A DNA stretch of 35,228 nt from Welwitschia mirabilis (Eukaryota > Gnetophyta > Gnetopsida > Welwitschiales): the NCBI GenBank assembly GCA_051453625.1, contig JBOZIK010000001.1, positions 4,280,320 to 4,315,547 on the forward strand, read 5' to 3'. Both the position numbers and the translations under genes were made by a program. A model generated the notes under the pieces. That model saw only the letters and a program-made list of their open reading frames with translations, was not told the origin of the DNA and made no database searches. Below, piece by piece: positions 1-9,828 of the stretch (position 1 is its first letter; each line of letters starts with the position of its first letter).

Positions 1-806
1 TTTATTTTTTGCATTATTATTCTTAAGTTCACTTACCATTTTCTTGTGCAAATCAATTCTCATTCTCCTCTCATAAGTATTCAATGAGATATGATGTTTG
101 GGTTTACTTCCTACTATACTAGTGTGATATATTGTGCAAAATATCTTTTTTATTTATGAATGACATAATCCTCTTTGAGTATAAATGTTTGCACAAATAT
201 GCACCACAACAATCATCCAAAATTACACTACCAGAGATAGTAATAATGCTAGTGATAACACTAGGAATGAAGGTTAGTACACTAGTTATTTAGCCCTCAG
301 TGACTAGTTTCTTTTATGCTATTTAAAAAGAGGAAGAAGATGGCAAATTAAATTGGATCAGATTGAACATCTTGTATCAGTTTAGAAGATGTTAAATTGA
401 TATGGGTGGTTAGAATTTTTGTGAGTAATATTATTAGTGATGCTTAATTCCATGTATTAGTACATATATCCTAATAAATTAATGATTTTATATTATTATC
501 TATTAGTTTTTAAGCTCCTTTTATATTTAATGTAACTTATGATTTGACATGTATCTGGCAATTTCATATATTTGGGCTACTTCTTGTTTACTATCTTACA
601 ATGACTATCAATGTATTTTTTAAATGATTTCATTTGTTAAAATTTTTAAAATAACTCATGTAATATATTACACTTCATCTCAGATTAATTTTATCTTAAG
701 TAATTCTAAACATAATTGTACTAATGATATTTGCGAAGTTTTAGACATCATTAAAATAAAGGAGATTGTTGATAAATTCCCAGTTTTGATGATTCCACTT
801 TTCAAA
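1..806. other. AT-rich sequence, nothing recognised
   Basis: No frame shows a protein motif I recognise. The one short open frame (624-809, plus) has low-complexity composition and no family resemblance. This may be flanking host DNA or an older repeat ahead of the copia LTR that starts near 807. Confidence 0.5.
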
Positions 807-2218
807 TGATGTATCTAATGTATAGATAAGATATTAAAGCACACTCGACTTGTAAATAGAAATCAAGATAGCCAAAACTAAAAGTTCAAAGTTCATAAAG
901 GGTAGATAAAGTTAAATAAAAACATCTATAGATCTTAAGAAATCTATGATAAAGACATCTACTATCTTAAAGACATCTAGGCTAAATCTGAAGATAAGAA
1001 AGATGAAAGACATCTATCTTGATAAAGACATCTATACTAAACTAAGAATCTGAGATAGGTAAAAGACATCTAGTAAATTAAAGAAATCTATACTATTTTA
1101 ACTATAAAAGACATTTATTGAATTGAATACATCCCTGCTCAATAAAAAGTGGTAATCGAGGTAAATTATGTTGTAATGAATTATTTATTTTCTAGGGGAT
1201 TACTCAAGCTTTACATAATTAGTTTGTAACACCTAATGGTTAAAAACATAGTAGTTCAAGACTTATTAAAATTTGGGTAGTTTCATCTTTTAGGATGAAG
1301 ACATCTAATTGACAGAGGCATCTACTAAATTGAAGACATCTCCCCTAAAAATTAATAAAAAATAAAATAGTTATTAAATAATTAAATGTTAGCTATTTAT
1401 AGTCAATTAATTGCATTTAAATAATTCCAAATAGCTATCTTACTAGGAAAAAGGCTAAGAAAACCTTACATGTAGAATGTAGAAAGTTTAAACAGGAAAT
1501 AGTTATTCATTTTTTGAAATGATTAGCACCACATAAGTATAAAAGGAAAAAACTGTGAAGAGGAAAGAGATGCTATTTTTTTTGGGTAATCAATACTACA
1601 CAAGAAGAAATCTATGTCCTTGATGAAGACACTTATTTCTTGAATACATTAATTGATCTTTGGCACTTCCACTACTTCATAACTTTGATCTTGAATATTC
1701 ATGGATGAATACATTAAGAAGAATTCAATCTTCCATTAAAGTGATATCTTTTAAGCTTATTATGGATTCTTTGCAATATTTATTGATACTTCATTGTAGG
1801 ACTATCAAATTATTTAAATCATTTATTCTAGTTCATAATTTTTAATTATCTCCTTTTTAAGGCTTCCTTGCTTAAAGATTCCAAAGTATAAGGCAAACCT
1901 CTACGAATGTGCTTCTTTAGGTACTTGAAAATACAACTAGTATTTGATCCATTGTAATCCCTAAAGGGAAGAGATTGCTATCTTGTGTGAAACATCTCAT
2001 TTATATCTAAGCTTGGTAGTGTTCCAAAACCACTATTTTATTAATTAAGGATATTTAGAGGTGTGAAGGAAAGCTACCCTCTATGTGTGAATGTACCGAG
2101 ATTGGGAAACGATGTTAAATTAGTAAGATCTCTATTATTAATTTTATTTATTTTTAGTTTTAGAATTTTTATTTAGTAAAACCCATTCATACCTCCCCTT
2201 TAAGTTCAATGATCCTCA
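807..2218 (+). repeat. Copia long terminal repeat (probable 5' LTR)
   Basis: The left end TGATGT at 807 and the right end ...ATCCTCA at 2218 fit TG...CA termini. The interior resembles long plant copia LTRs: reiterated GACATCT motifs near the left end, a GTACCGAGATTGGGAAACGA-like block near 2095 and a C-rich 'cattcatacctcccct' block near 2185 just before the end. A second copy is not visible in the window, so the boundaries rest on pattern memory rather than on an LTR pair. No convincing primer-binding site follows; integrase-like sequence begins within about 60 bases. Confidence 0.55.
898..1345 (+). repeat. Degenerate GACATCT short repeats within the LTR
   Basis: The core AAAGACATCT, or a one-base variant, recurs at irregular 15-40 base spacing (near 951, 972, 1008, 1025, 1064, 1299 and 1335), with weaker copies between. 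Spacers are not constant, so this is a diffuse motif cluster rather than a strict tandem repeat. Similar short reiterated motifs occur in LTRs of some long plant copia elements. Confidence 0.6.
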
Positions 2219-2229
2219 TAGATGAAGGA

Positions 2230-2400
2230 GAAAAATATGTATTAATAAAGTTTTATTATAAACTTTAAAAGACTAGAATTCAACATTAAGTAACTCCACC
2301 TTATATACCTCAACATAATGGAGTGGCTGAAGAAAAAAATAAATAAAGAAAAAAGAGCAATCATGAAGATGATAAGAATTATGTTGTATACAACATGTAT
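2230..2400 (+). pseudogene. Copia integrase, end of core domain (fragment)
   Basis: One plus-strand frame reads a close relative of the copia integrase signature: IPQHNGVAEEKN, where the family consensus is TPQxNGVAERKN. It is preceded by RIQH-stop-VTPPY, which fits the usual 'GI.HQ.T.PYTP' context. Stops interrupt it on both sides. The zinc-binding N-terminus and the first catalytic aspartate are absent, apparently deleted between the LTR and this point. Integrase would insert the element cDNA into host DNA; this copy is non-functional. Confidence 0.75.
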
Positions 2401-2999
2401 TTATTTATTTTTATAGATAAAATTTATTATAATAGTTGTTTACTTTCAAAACAAACTCTTAACTAAACTTCTAAATGGAGATACACTAAGATGAATATGA
2501 TCTGATAAGGTAGTTTATCATAATCACCTAAGAACTTTTAAAGAAAGTGTTTTATGAAAATTCAATAATTAAAAAATAAAGTACAACAAAAATCCAAAAG
2601 ATATTTTATGCTCGAGTATTTAGATGAAAATAAAATCCTATGCAATTTGGACCTAAACTTTTATAAGGGTTATTATTAGAGTTTAATGATTAATTTCTAG
2701 CTAGTTATAGATAATAATACCTCTTAATAAAGCTATAAATTAGAATTTAAATGAATTAAGTCCAAAGTATTAAATAATATATTTCTAAATTTTAGAGATA
2801 TAAGATCATGTTAATGTAGAAGAACAAATTGCTCCTATTATAGATGATGGTGGAAAATTGAACATTATTTCAAACCATGAATCATAAATGTCATGTTGGG
2901 CAAGATACATTTCTAACTTATTACATGAAAATTAAATAAGTCTAATGGAAGAAAATCCAAATTGAAGACATATAAAGTGGAAGCACACTTATTTTCTCT

Positions 3000-3900
3000 A
3001 TTAATAAAAAAGTGACATAGAATCAGCCAATGTAAAATAAGCTCTTAAAAATCCAAGTTGAAAGAAGGTAATATGGGAAGATCATGATATTTTCATGTAG
3101 AATCAAATTTGGAAACTTACTTTAGTAATAAAAAAATATAATTGATACAAAATAAGTATTTTATATCAAGTATAATACAAATGATACAATCAATGAGTAT
3201 AGAACCAAATTTATTATTAAATATTTTTCATATGAGAAAAAATTCTTACCATAAAACACTTACATCCATAAGAAGGATTTATATCATATAAACCATTATT
3301 CCTTGGTAATTTAGTATAATCATAGTTTATCATAGATCGATATCAAATCAGCATTCCAAATAGAGATCTTAAAGAATAAATATCTATAATTCAATCTAAA
3401 TGCTTTGAAATTAAGGACACAAAAAAAAAGATTACAAATTAAACAAATCCCTATATAATCTAAAATAATATCCTAGATATGGCTAAAAACGATTGATGAA
3501 TTTATCGATAGCCTTGTTTTAAGAAGTCAAAATTAAATACAAATAGCTCTATAAAATGACATAAAAAATATAAAAGAGATATAATATTATTACTCTATGT
3601 TAATGACATAATATCAATAGGGGGGTGCAAAATAAAAATTAAGGATGTAATGAATTCCTATAATCAAAATTTTAAAATTTGAGACATTCTAAGCTTTAAT
3701 ATATTAATAAATAATAAAACAATTAAAATGATTTAAAAAATCTTTTAATAAAATACTTGATAAACAATAATTGAAGAGCCAGTAGCCATAGAATAATTCC
3801 ATGAACCAGGCATAAAGATAAAACTTGACAAATTAATAAAAAAGAACTATCCCATTATATTCCAATGTTAATTATCAAGTTAATACATCTAACAAATAAA
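3000..3900 (+). pseudogene. Copia reverse transcriptase remnant
   Basis: Several RT landmarks occur in order on the plus strand. Near 3020-3110 the frame reads ALKNPS and KKVIWEDHD, like the 'eAlknp.W..Am..E' pre-RT segment. At 3165-3235 it reads YNTNDTINEYRTKFIIK, matching the 'KYKADGsi.RyKARLVAKG' block. At 3581-3620 it reads LLLYVNDIISI, the catalytic 'LYVDDil' box with the first aspartate changed to asparagine. A weak match to the 'GSLrYLt.TRPDI' block follows near 3860. Frameshifts and stops separate the blocks. The fragment stops where the nested LTR begins. Confidence 0.8.
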
Positions 3901-3949
3901 ATACCAAATATTATAATTATCATTTATTAGTAAGCTCACATAATCAGTG

Positions 3950-4394
3950 TGATAATTGTTGATTTTCTTAATAACATACTAAACATTTTTTATTTCATAT
4001 CTAAAAAATACAATCTTTTGTTCTGATGAAAAATAGTATAAAGATAAATATCATTTATTATGAGAGGGAAAAAAAAGTCATTCATTTAATCAATTAATTA
4101 AAGAAGAAGTAGTGTAATGAAACACTTAAAGTCACATACGTCTAAGTCAAAAACTTAGGCATGCAGTATACTCATGAGTCGCTTACTTAATCATCTAATT
4201 ATTTATATTAGACATTTAATATATTTTAGAGTTTTCTTTAATTTTTTATTACTCATAAAATAATCTAAATCTTTAACATCTTGCTTAAACATATTATAAA
4301 ATTCTTTTGCACTAATTCCTAAACTAGTATGAAAAAGAACTAAGTTCTTAATCCAAAACATAACATTAATGTATATTTACTTTAAGGTTCAACA
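3950..4394 (+). repeat. 5' LTR of nested copia derivative
   Basis: It aligns by eye along its length with 7045-7556. Shared stretches include TTCATTTAATCAATTAATTA / TTCATTTAGTCAATCAATTA, GTAGTGTAATGAAA / GTAGTGTGATGAAA and ACTAGTATGAAAA / TTAGTATGAAAAG. It ends in GGTTCAACA directly before a tRNA-Met-like primer site, which fixes the right end at 4394. The left end (TGATAATTG at 3950) is less certain by some tens of bases. Confidence 0.75.
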
Positions 4395-4407
4395 TGATAT
4401 CATAACC
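4395..4407 (+). other. Primer-binding site, initiator tRNA-Met type
   Basis: TGATATCATAACC follows the LTR end. It matches 10 of 13 positions of the plant copia primer site TGGTATCAGAGCC, which is complementary to the initiator methionine tRNA 3' end. Its position immediately after a CA-ending LTR supports the call. Confidence 0.7.
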
Positions 4408-5879
4408 AAAGTTGAAAATATAGGATGATCAATATGAAATTAAAGAACCCTAGCTTTAGAAATTTAATGATTTCATCCTAAAGAAAAATTGTTATTAAAA
4501 AAGTAAGTTCATCAACAAAACTTTAAGAAGATATAATAGATGATTATGTCTATTAATAAAGTGAAATAAAACTTGTTTATTTTGTTAGCTAATAGTGGGT
4601 ACCAAACATGAGTTATGATAGAATTTATGATTTGAATTACTATTATAACAATTCATTTAATTTTAAAAATATAAAAATAAAGGAAGAAAATATCATTTTA
4701 ATTCAATAACAAGACATTAAAATTTTGGAAGTCAAAGCAACCAATTCTATGAGAAGCTAGTTGTAACAACGTTTATGATGAAAAATAAGAAATAAATCCA
4801 ATGAAGGATAATTCCCTATAATTCTAGTTAACAAACATAAAGAAACAAATTAAAAGTATCAAAATAAGTGTCAATAGGATTTAATGAGAGCTTTTCATTT
4901 GGGAAGTACCAAATACCATTAAGCGTTAGAGGGTAAGAACAAATTTCATGTTGTAGCTAAATCATTGCAATTGTATGTTATGAAAAGATAAATTAAGTAA
5001 AATAATATTGATAAGATATATAAAATAAGTATGCTAGATATGTTGTATAATCATTTGCTAAAACACCTATTTATGGAGCTCTAAAATTATAATTTCATTA
5101 GCATAGCCAACACAATGTTATTCCTGTTTAATTAAGACAAACTTTATCAAGTAGTGAACTATTAAGTTTAGATTTCAAAATAATATAAGAAGATAGAATT
5201 TTCACTAGGACAAAATAATAAGATCCACTTGTCTTCTTCTCACTTACCAAAACATTATTAAAATGAAATAGTATTGATATCATCATATTAGTTTTTACTT
5301 TAGTAAATAGTATAGATGTGTATTTAAGATGAATAGTTTCTAAAATTCATATTACATACTTTAATAAAATTGATAATAAACAGCTTATCAAATCACATTA
5401 AGGCAAAATTAGTAGAAACTATAAAATCATTTTGAATTCCAATAGTAAAATCTACAAAATAAGTCTATAAAAAAAATACAAAGGTGATATTTTATTTTAT
5501 TTTTATCCTTTATAAATTTGAATATCTACGAGCATGAAGAATTGCAATATTGTATTCCTACATTTGCTTATGTTCTTCAAGTAATTCTTTATCTAGTACA
5601 TTCATTTTAATTCTCTACAAATGTTTTCTTTATTAATAGAATTTCATTAATTACTATTCTTTTCATTATGTTCTTATAATCAATGCATTATTTTTTTCAT
5701 TGAACCTAGAGGAAGTCTTAATAACAATATATTTAAAAGTGTATTGGAAGCCACTCTGATGCATTCTTTGAACAAATTACAAAAAACGTTCTCATAGAAG
5801 TATTACTTAAAGGGATACTAGATAGGAATTAAGAGTTTATCAAATATAGGAATATAAACAAGTTTGATGAAAATGAAGG
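4408..5879 (+). other. Internal region of nested element, no motif found
   Basis: By position this should be leader and the first part of gag. It is AT-rich and stop-filled in all frames, and I could not match it to a gag domain. Confidence 0.4.
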
Positions 5880-6420
5880 ATTTAATCTATGTGAAGAATG
5901 AATGTTGGATATAAGAAGTATTAAATATCATAGATGTTATGTGTCATGAGTACCCTATTATTATAAGAATAACAAGCAATCATTGGATGATTCTTACATG
6001 AATTATATACACTTAGCTATTCTTTATGACATAATGACATATTGAGGTAATTTTGTGATAAGTACTTTTCATGGAATCAACCATAACAAAACAATGAAAA
6101 AACAAAGCTCATAAAGATGAAGCATGATAATGAAGCACTCCAAAATCAACTCAATAAGTTATAGTTCTAGGTTACTCAACTTTCAAGAAAGAACAATTAG
6201 ATCTCTTAAGATAAGAATAAAAATGCCAAAGTACATGATAAAGTATGAAATACCATTAGAGATTTTCATGTCTAAATTAAGAAATTGTAATAAGCTTAAG
6301 ATCCAAATCAAGAAGATCCTTTTTAGCTTGTGTGACTTAAAGAACCTAAAAAGAGTACTAGAAAAGATACAAACTAGATACTACTAATAAGCCAACTAAG
6401 TTAGCTAGTGAATGAACTCC
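5880..6420 (+). pseudogene. Copia gag C-terminal remnant (probable)
   Basis: Around 5895-6030 the frame reads SIKYHRCYV, then after a stop KNNKQSLDDSY. This resembles the gag zinc knuckle and its downstream segment ('giqC.eC.g.GH....C...lkkqkk.l..twsD') with cysteines replaced. In the following 200 bases another frame gives NEALQNQLNKL and related K/N/Q/L-rich sequence, like the coiled-coil tail of many plant copia gags. The longest open frame here (6124-6387, 87 codons) is in a different frame and is probably incidental. Gag would form the virus-like particle that packages element RNA. Confidence 0.4.
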
Positions 6421-7044
6421 TAATAAATAAGGTCTTGAATAGATGATATAATAGTTATTCAAAATAGTACCATAAAGTTATAATAAAATTAAGCATTCTA
6501 TGTATACATCATAAAAATACAACTTATATTAAAGTAATAAAAATGAAATTTGTGTAAGGTCTTTCAATTTGTATTATAACTTTATATAGGATAAAACAAG
6601 CCTAATATGAAATAGACACTTAAACATAATAACTCATGTTCTAACTAAAGGTAAGAATACTAGTTACTAAAGAAATTATTTTCTAGTTTAAATAAAATAA
6701 ATTAAAGATAAAGTATTAAAGTAAGACAAAGTAATAAAATGGATAGTTACTAAAATAATACCTTAATATGAAACAAGGTATTTTAAAACATCTAATTGAT
6801 GAAATTTTTAAACATTACTATCTTAATAATTCATAGAATAAAACTAGAGGATGAAATGATTATAAAAATGATGAACTTGATTTAAAAAACACACTTGCAA
6901 AAAAATAAAAATAAATCAAATTCAAAAGAGATGAGTTAAAAGATAATGAAAAAGATAATTTAGATGAATACAAAAAACAAGACAAAATTATAAATTCTAA
7001 AATTAAGTTAATATTAAAGGGAAGTTTTATCTAGTTAACATAAT
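6421..7044 (+). other. Internal region before 3' LTR, no motif found
   Basis: AT-rich, stops in all frames. A short purine run, AAAGGGAAG near 7015, could be the decayed polypurine tract but is about 25 bases from the presumed LTR start. Confidence 0.35.
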
Positions 7045-7556
7045 TGATATAATAATTATTAATTTTATTAGTAAAATATAAAATAAAATATTTTCTTCTG
7101 TTTCTAAGAGACTTAACCTTTTCTTACAACACAATGTGATATAAATAAAAAGTTCATTCATTTTAAAAAATAATGTTCATTCATTTAGTCAATCAATTAA
7201 ATAAGTAGTGTGATGAAATACTTGAAGTTACATAATCCTAAGTAAGATTCTTAGGGACATAATTCATTTATGAATTAATTACTTATTCTATTACCATAAA
7301 TATTATTTATAATAATGATTTATTATTTGTTGTTAGTCATTTAATTATGTATATTAAACATAATGATACATTATCAGGTTTGGTTTTTCATTTTACTTCT
7401 TATTTTTACTACTAATGAAATAACCTAAGGATTTATCATTTTAATTCTTAAACATATTACAAAGTTCTTTTACATTTATTTCTAAATTAGTATGAAAAGT
7501 ACCAAGTTTTAGATCTAAAGCATAAGACCAAAGAATTTTTACATAAAATTATAATA
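7045..7556 (+). repeat. 3' LTR of nested copia derivative
   Basis: Partner of the repeat at 3950-4394, in the same orientation. The best conserved stretch runs from about 7160 to 7530. It is somewhat longer than the left copy because of small AT-rich insertions. The right end is placed by alignment with the primer-site-proximal end of the left copy and is uncertain by about 15 bases. Confidence 0.7.
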
Positions 7557-7559
7557 GTA

Positions 7560-8260
7560 TTAACAAGATCATTATATTCATTTATTTTTGAAACAAAACT
7601 CAAATAAAGTTAGTAATTAATACATGAAAATACTTCACTAGGGTATATGACCTAATGTTTAGAAAAGAAAAATAAAGTTTAGTTAACTACTTAAATTCAA
7701 ATTAGGTTAGTGTTAAAAATGATGGATAATCCATAGATTAAGTCATTTAGTGTAACATAAATATTATGTAATGGGTAAGCTAGCTCATTCATTTACCTTG
7801 ATCTATTTTAAACTATTTTATCCAATTTATGTTCAAGTTATAATAATTTGTAACTTTCTTATCTCATAGAGTCCATGATACTTTCTAAGCATAATAAAAG
7901 AGGCTTTATTTTTAATATTTCATATAAATTAAAAAGTGGGGGAACTACATTTTCTTCTGCTAAAAAATAATATATAGAAGTAACATTGTGTTGTAAGTTG
8001 AAGTTGCTTCATAAAATTCTAAGAGAACTTTATGAAGATACTTAAATTCCAATTTTCATTCATTGTGATAATCAAACTTGTGGAAAATCCCATGATTTAG
8101 AAAAGAATAAAGAATGTCAAAGTTAATTGTAACTATATTATAGGATTCTATTTAGAAGGATTTATTAAAATAAGTTACATTAATGCTAAGAGATAGGTTG
8201 CAGATGGACTTATGAAACTAATTAAAAGAAGTAAATTTTAGTAGTTCAGAGAAGTTTTAC
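7560..8260 (+). pseudogene. Copia ribonuclease H remnant
   Basis: From about 7930 the plus strand reads FSSAKK-stop-YIEVTLCCK and LLHKILREL, matching 'LSS.EAEYiA...ca.....W...lL.eL'. FIHCDNQTCGKS follows, like the catalytic 'i.CDNqsAi.ls' block. After one frameshift it reads EGFIKISYINAKR-stop-VADGLMK and SKF, which is the tail 'v..g.i.l.yi.T.dQvAD.lTKpL...kf'. This is the C-terminal domain that degrades template RNA during reverse transcription. The upstream 7560-7920 is poorly preserved. It completes the outer copia pol interrupted at about 3900. Confidence 0.8.
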
Positions 8261-9036
8261 AAGTCAAAGATAAATAATTAGAAGTTTGACTTAGAACTTT
8301 ATGGGAAAGTGCTAGGTAAAACATAAAAAAATAAAACACAACATAACTAACATGCTTTTATCTCCATTAACAAAATATGTTTCTTCATTTAAAACAAATT
8401 TATAAGTCTTAAAATTAATTACATAAATGGATTAATTAATTACTCCTAAATGAACCACCATGATTATCCATAACTATTTTGTGAAGATTTACATCTCTTT
8501 ATATTACATATAAATGGTATCATGCCACATCAATTGTGTGCATTCCCAATGCAAATTCAATTACTTAATTTACAAATTATGTTGATAATAAAATGTTTCT
8601 TTTATTTTACTTCCTATGCATTTCTTTTCCCTTTTATATTTTATTAAGATTTGTTATGCTTGATTATACTTTAGCAAAAACTCTTAACATTTTATGAAAT
8701 TAATTTTTTTGTATTATGTAATCAAATATAATTTTGCTTAATCTTCCTCTTTACTTCTTTAAGAATTCCTAATATTATATCTTCCTCTACTAATGATTAC
8801 AACAAAGGTGATGTAGATTTATTACTTAATCATGTTGCCTTATAAAAGTAATTAATTTTATTTGTTTTTATATTCTTTTTCTACTCTAAGAATAATTTCT
8901 TCATAACATTGATTTAAATAAGAGTAACACGAAAAATTTAACCTTGTAAAATGAATTTTAAATAACTATGTAAAAATATAGTAAAATTTTTTATAAATAA
9001 TCTATAATACTAATATGTGTTTTATGGAATTTGTCT
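8261..9036. other. AT-rich sequence, nothing recognised
   Basis: This should include the 3' non-coding region and LTR of the outer copia, but I see no match to the LTR at 807-2218. Stops occur in all frames. Confidence 0.4.
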
Positions 9037-9300
9037 TGCAACATTGTATTTGTGATTTTAGATGATCAAACGGTATTTGAATTCTATCTATGCCCTCCTT
9101 CTAGTGCTAAAACTATAACAGCTAAAGTTTACAACATAAAATTAATTTTTAATTTTGTTGTATGGTGTTTGAGTATGGCCCTTTTTATAGAGCCAAAACT
9201 ATTATGACTAACTTTAGAAATGTCAAATTAATTTTTAATTTCATTGTATGATGTTTGAGTGTGGTCCTCCTTCTATCACCAAACTATTATGGTTTATTCT
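9025..9300 (-). repeat. About 86-bp internal tandem repeat in LTR-A
   Basis: Units start near 9111, 9197 and 9282 with the words AACTATAACAGCT, AACTATTATGACT and AACTATTATGGTT, each preceded by a CCT-rich word and by TGTTTGAGT(A/G)TGG. A weaker first unit begins at the LTR end. The same three-unit pattern occurs in the other LTR near 20530-20710, so it predates insertion. Confidence 0.75.
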
Positions 9301-9828
9301 CTCACGACATTAAGATTATCTTAACTCATTTTGATTCTTCTGAATTTTATCTAATGTAATAGATGTCATTATGTTATGATTCAAATGTAATAGCAATTTT
9401 GAAAACTAAAATTCTTAAAGGATAAAAAGATAAGGAAAAAATATAAATTAATAAATAAAATAGAGGTGAATGTAACTAGTTCTTGAATTAACCTTTATAT
9501 AAAAATTCACTTACTTAAAAAGAAATGTATAAATGTTAAGATAAGTAGATTTACATTTTAAGTACATGCATTAAATCAAATTTAAAAATGAAAAGTTAAA
9601 TACTCTTTATAAGGAACTATACTAAGTTTAGCTTTTTTTAATTTTTTCAAAAAATGAAATTCCAAAAGGAAAAAAATATTTTAAAAAAATCTACTCAAAC
9701 AATTTGTATATGATACAATATAAAGCAATTTAGCACATCAAAATTTATTACTTTAATTGATGTGATGAAAAATAGTTTTATTCATGAATGTTATCCCAAC
9801 TTTAAAAAATTAAATTTAAAAAAAAATT
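9037..9828 (-). repeat. Tat1 3' LTR (LTR-A)
   Basis: It aligns by eye with 20455-21232 over its whole length with only small indels. Strongly conserved stretches include AATTCTTAAAGGATA, ACTTAAAAAGAAATGTATAA and CGTTATCCCAACTTTAA-like ends. The left end reads TGCAACATTG (the minus-strand LTR finishes in CA) at 9037; the right end is set where similarity to the other copy stops. Divergence looks like roughly 15 percent in good blocks, so insertion was old. Confidence 0.85.

Larger units (their letters stand above)
3950..7556 (+). mobile_element. Nested copia derivative with paired LTRs, lacking pol
   Basis: Two direct repeats (3950-4394 and 7045-7556) flank about 2.65 kb holding a primer-binding site and a gag-like remnant, but no integrase or RT motif. 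The element sits between the RT and RNase H halves of the outer copia, so it inserted later. The LTRs are clearly diverged, so the insertion is not recent. I cannot tell whether pol was lost after insertion or whether this was a non-autonomous form when it moved. Confidence 0.7.
807..8260 (+). mobile_element. Outer Ty1/copia retrotransposon remnant
   Basis: The plus strand shows, in the usual copia order, an LTR (807-2218), the end of the integrase core (about 2270-2400), reverse transcriptase (about 3000-3900) and ribonuclease H (about 7900-8260). The spacing from the integrase motif to the start of RT is close to that of intact copia polyproteins. The spacing from RT to RNase H becomes normal only when the nested element at 3950-7556 is removed. 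Gag, protease and the first part of integrase are missing between LTR and integrase, which indicates an internal deletion. No 3' LTR matching 807-2218 was seen after RNase H. All frames are interrupted by stops and frameshifts, so the element is dead. The order and motifs are seen; the single-element reading is inference. Confidence 0.7.

Noticed and set aside
898-1345. Regularly recurring GACATCT words as a CRISPR-like array
   Set aside because: The repeat is only about 10 bases, imperfect and unevenly spaced, in a plant-type LTR; no CRISPR context.
6124-6387. 87-codon plus-strand open frame as a gene
   Set aside because: No recognisable domain. A neighbouring frame reads more like the copia gag tail, so this open frame is probably incidental.
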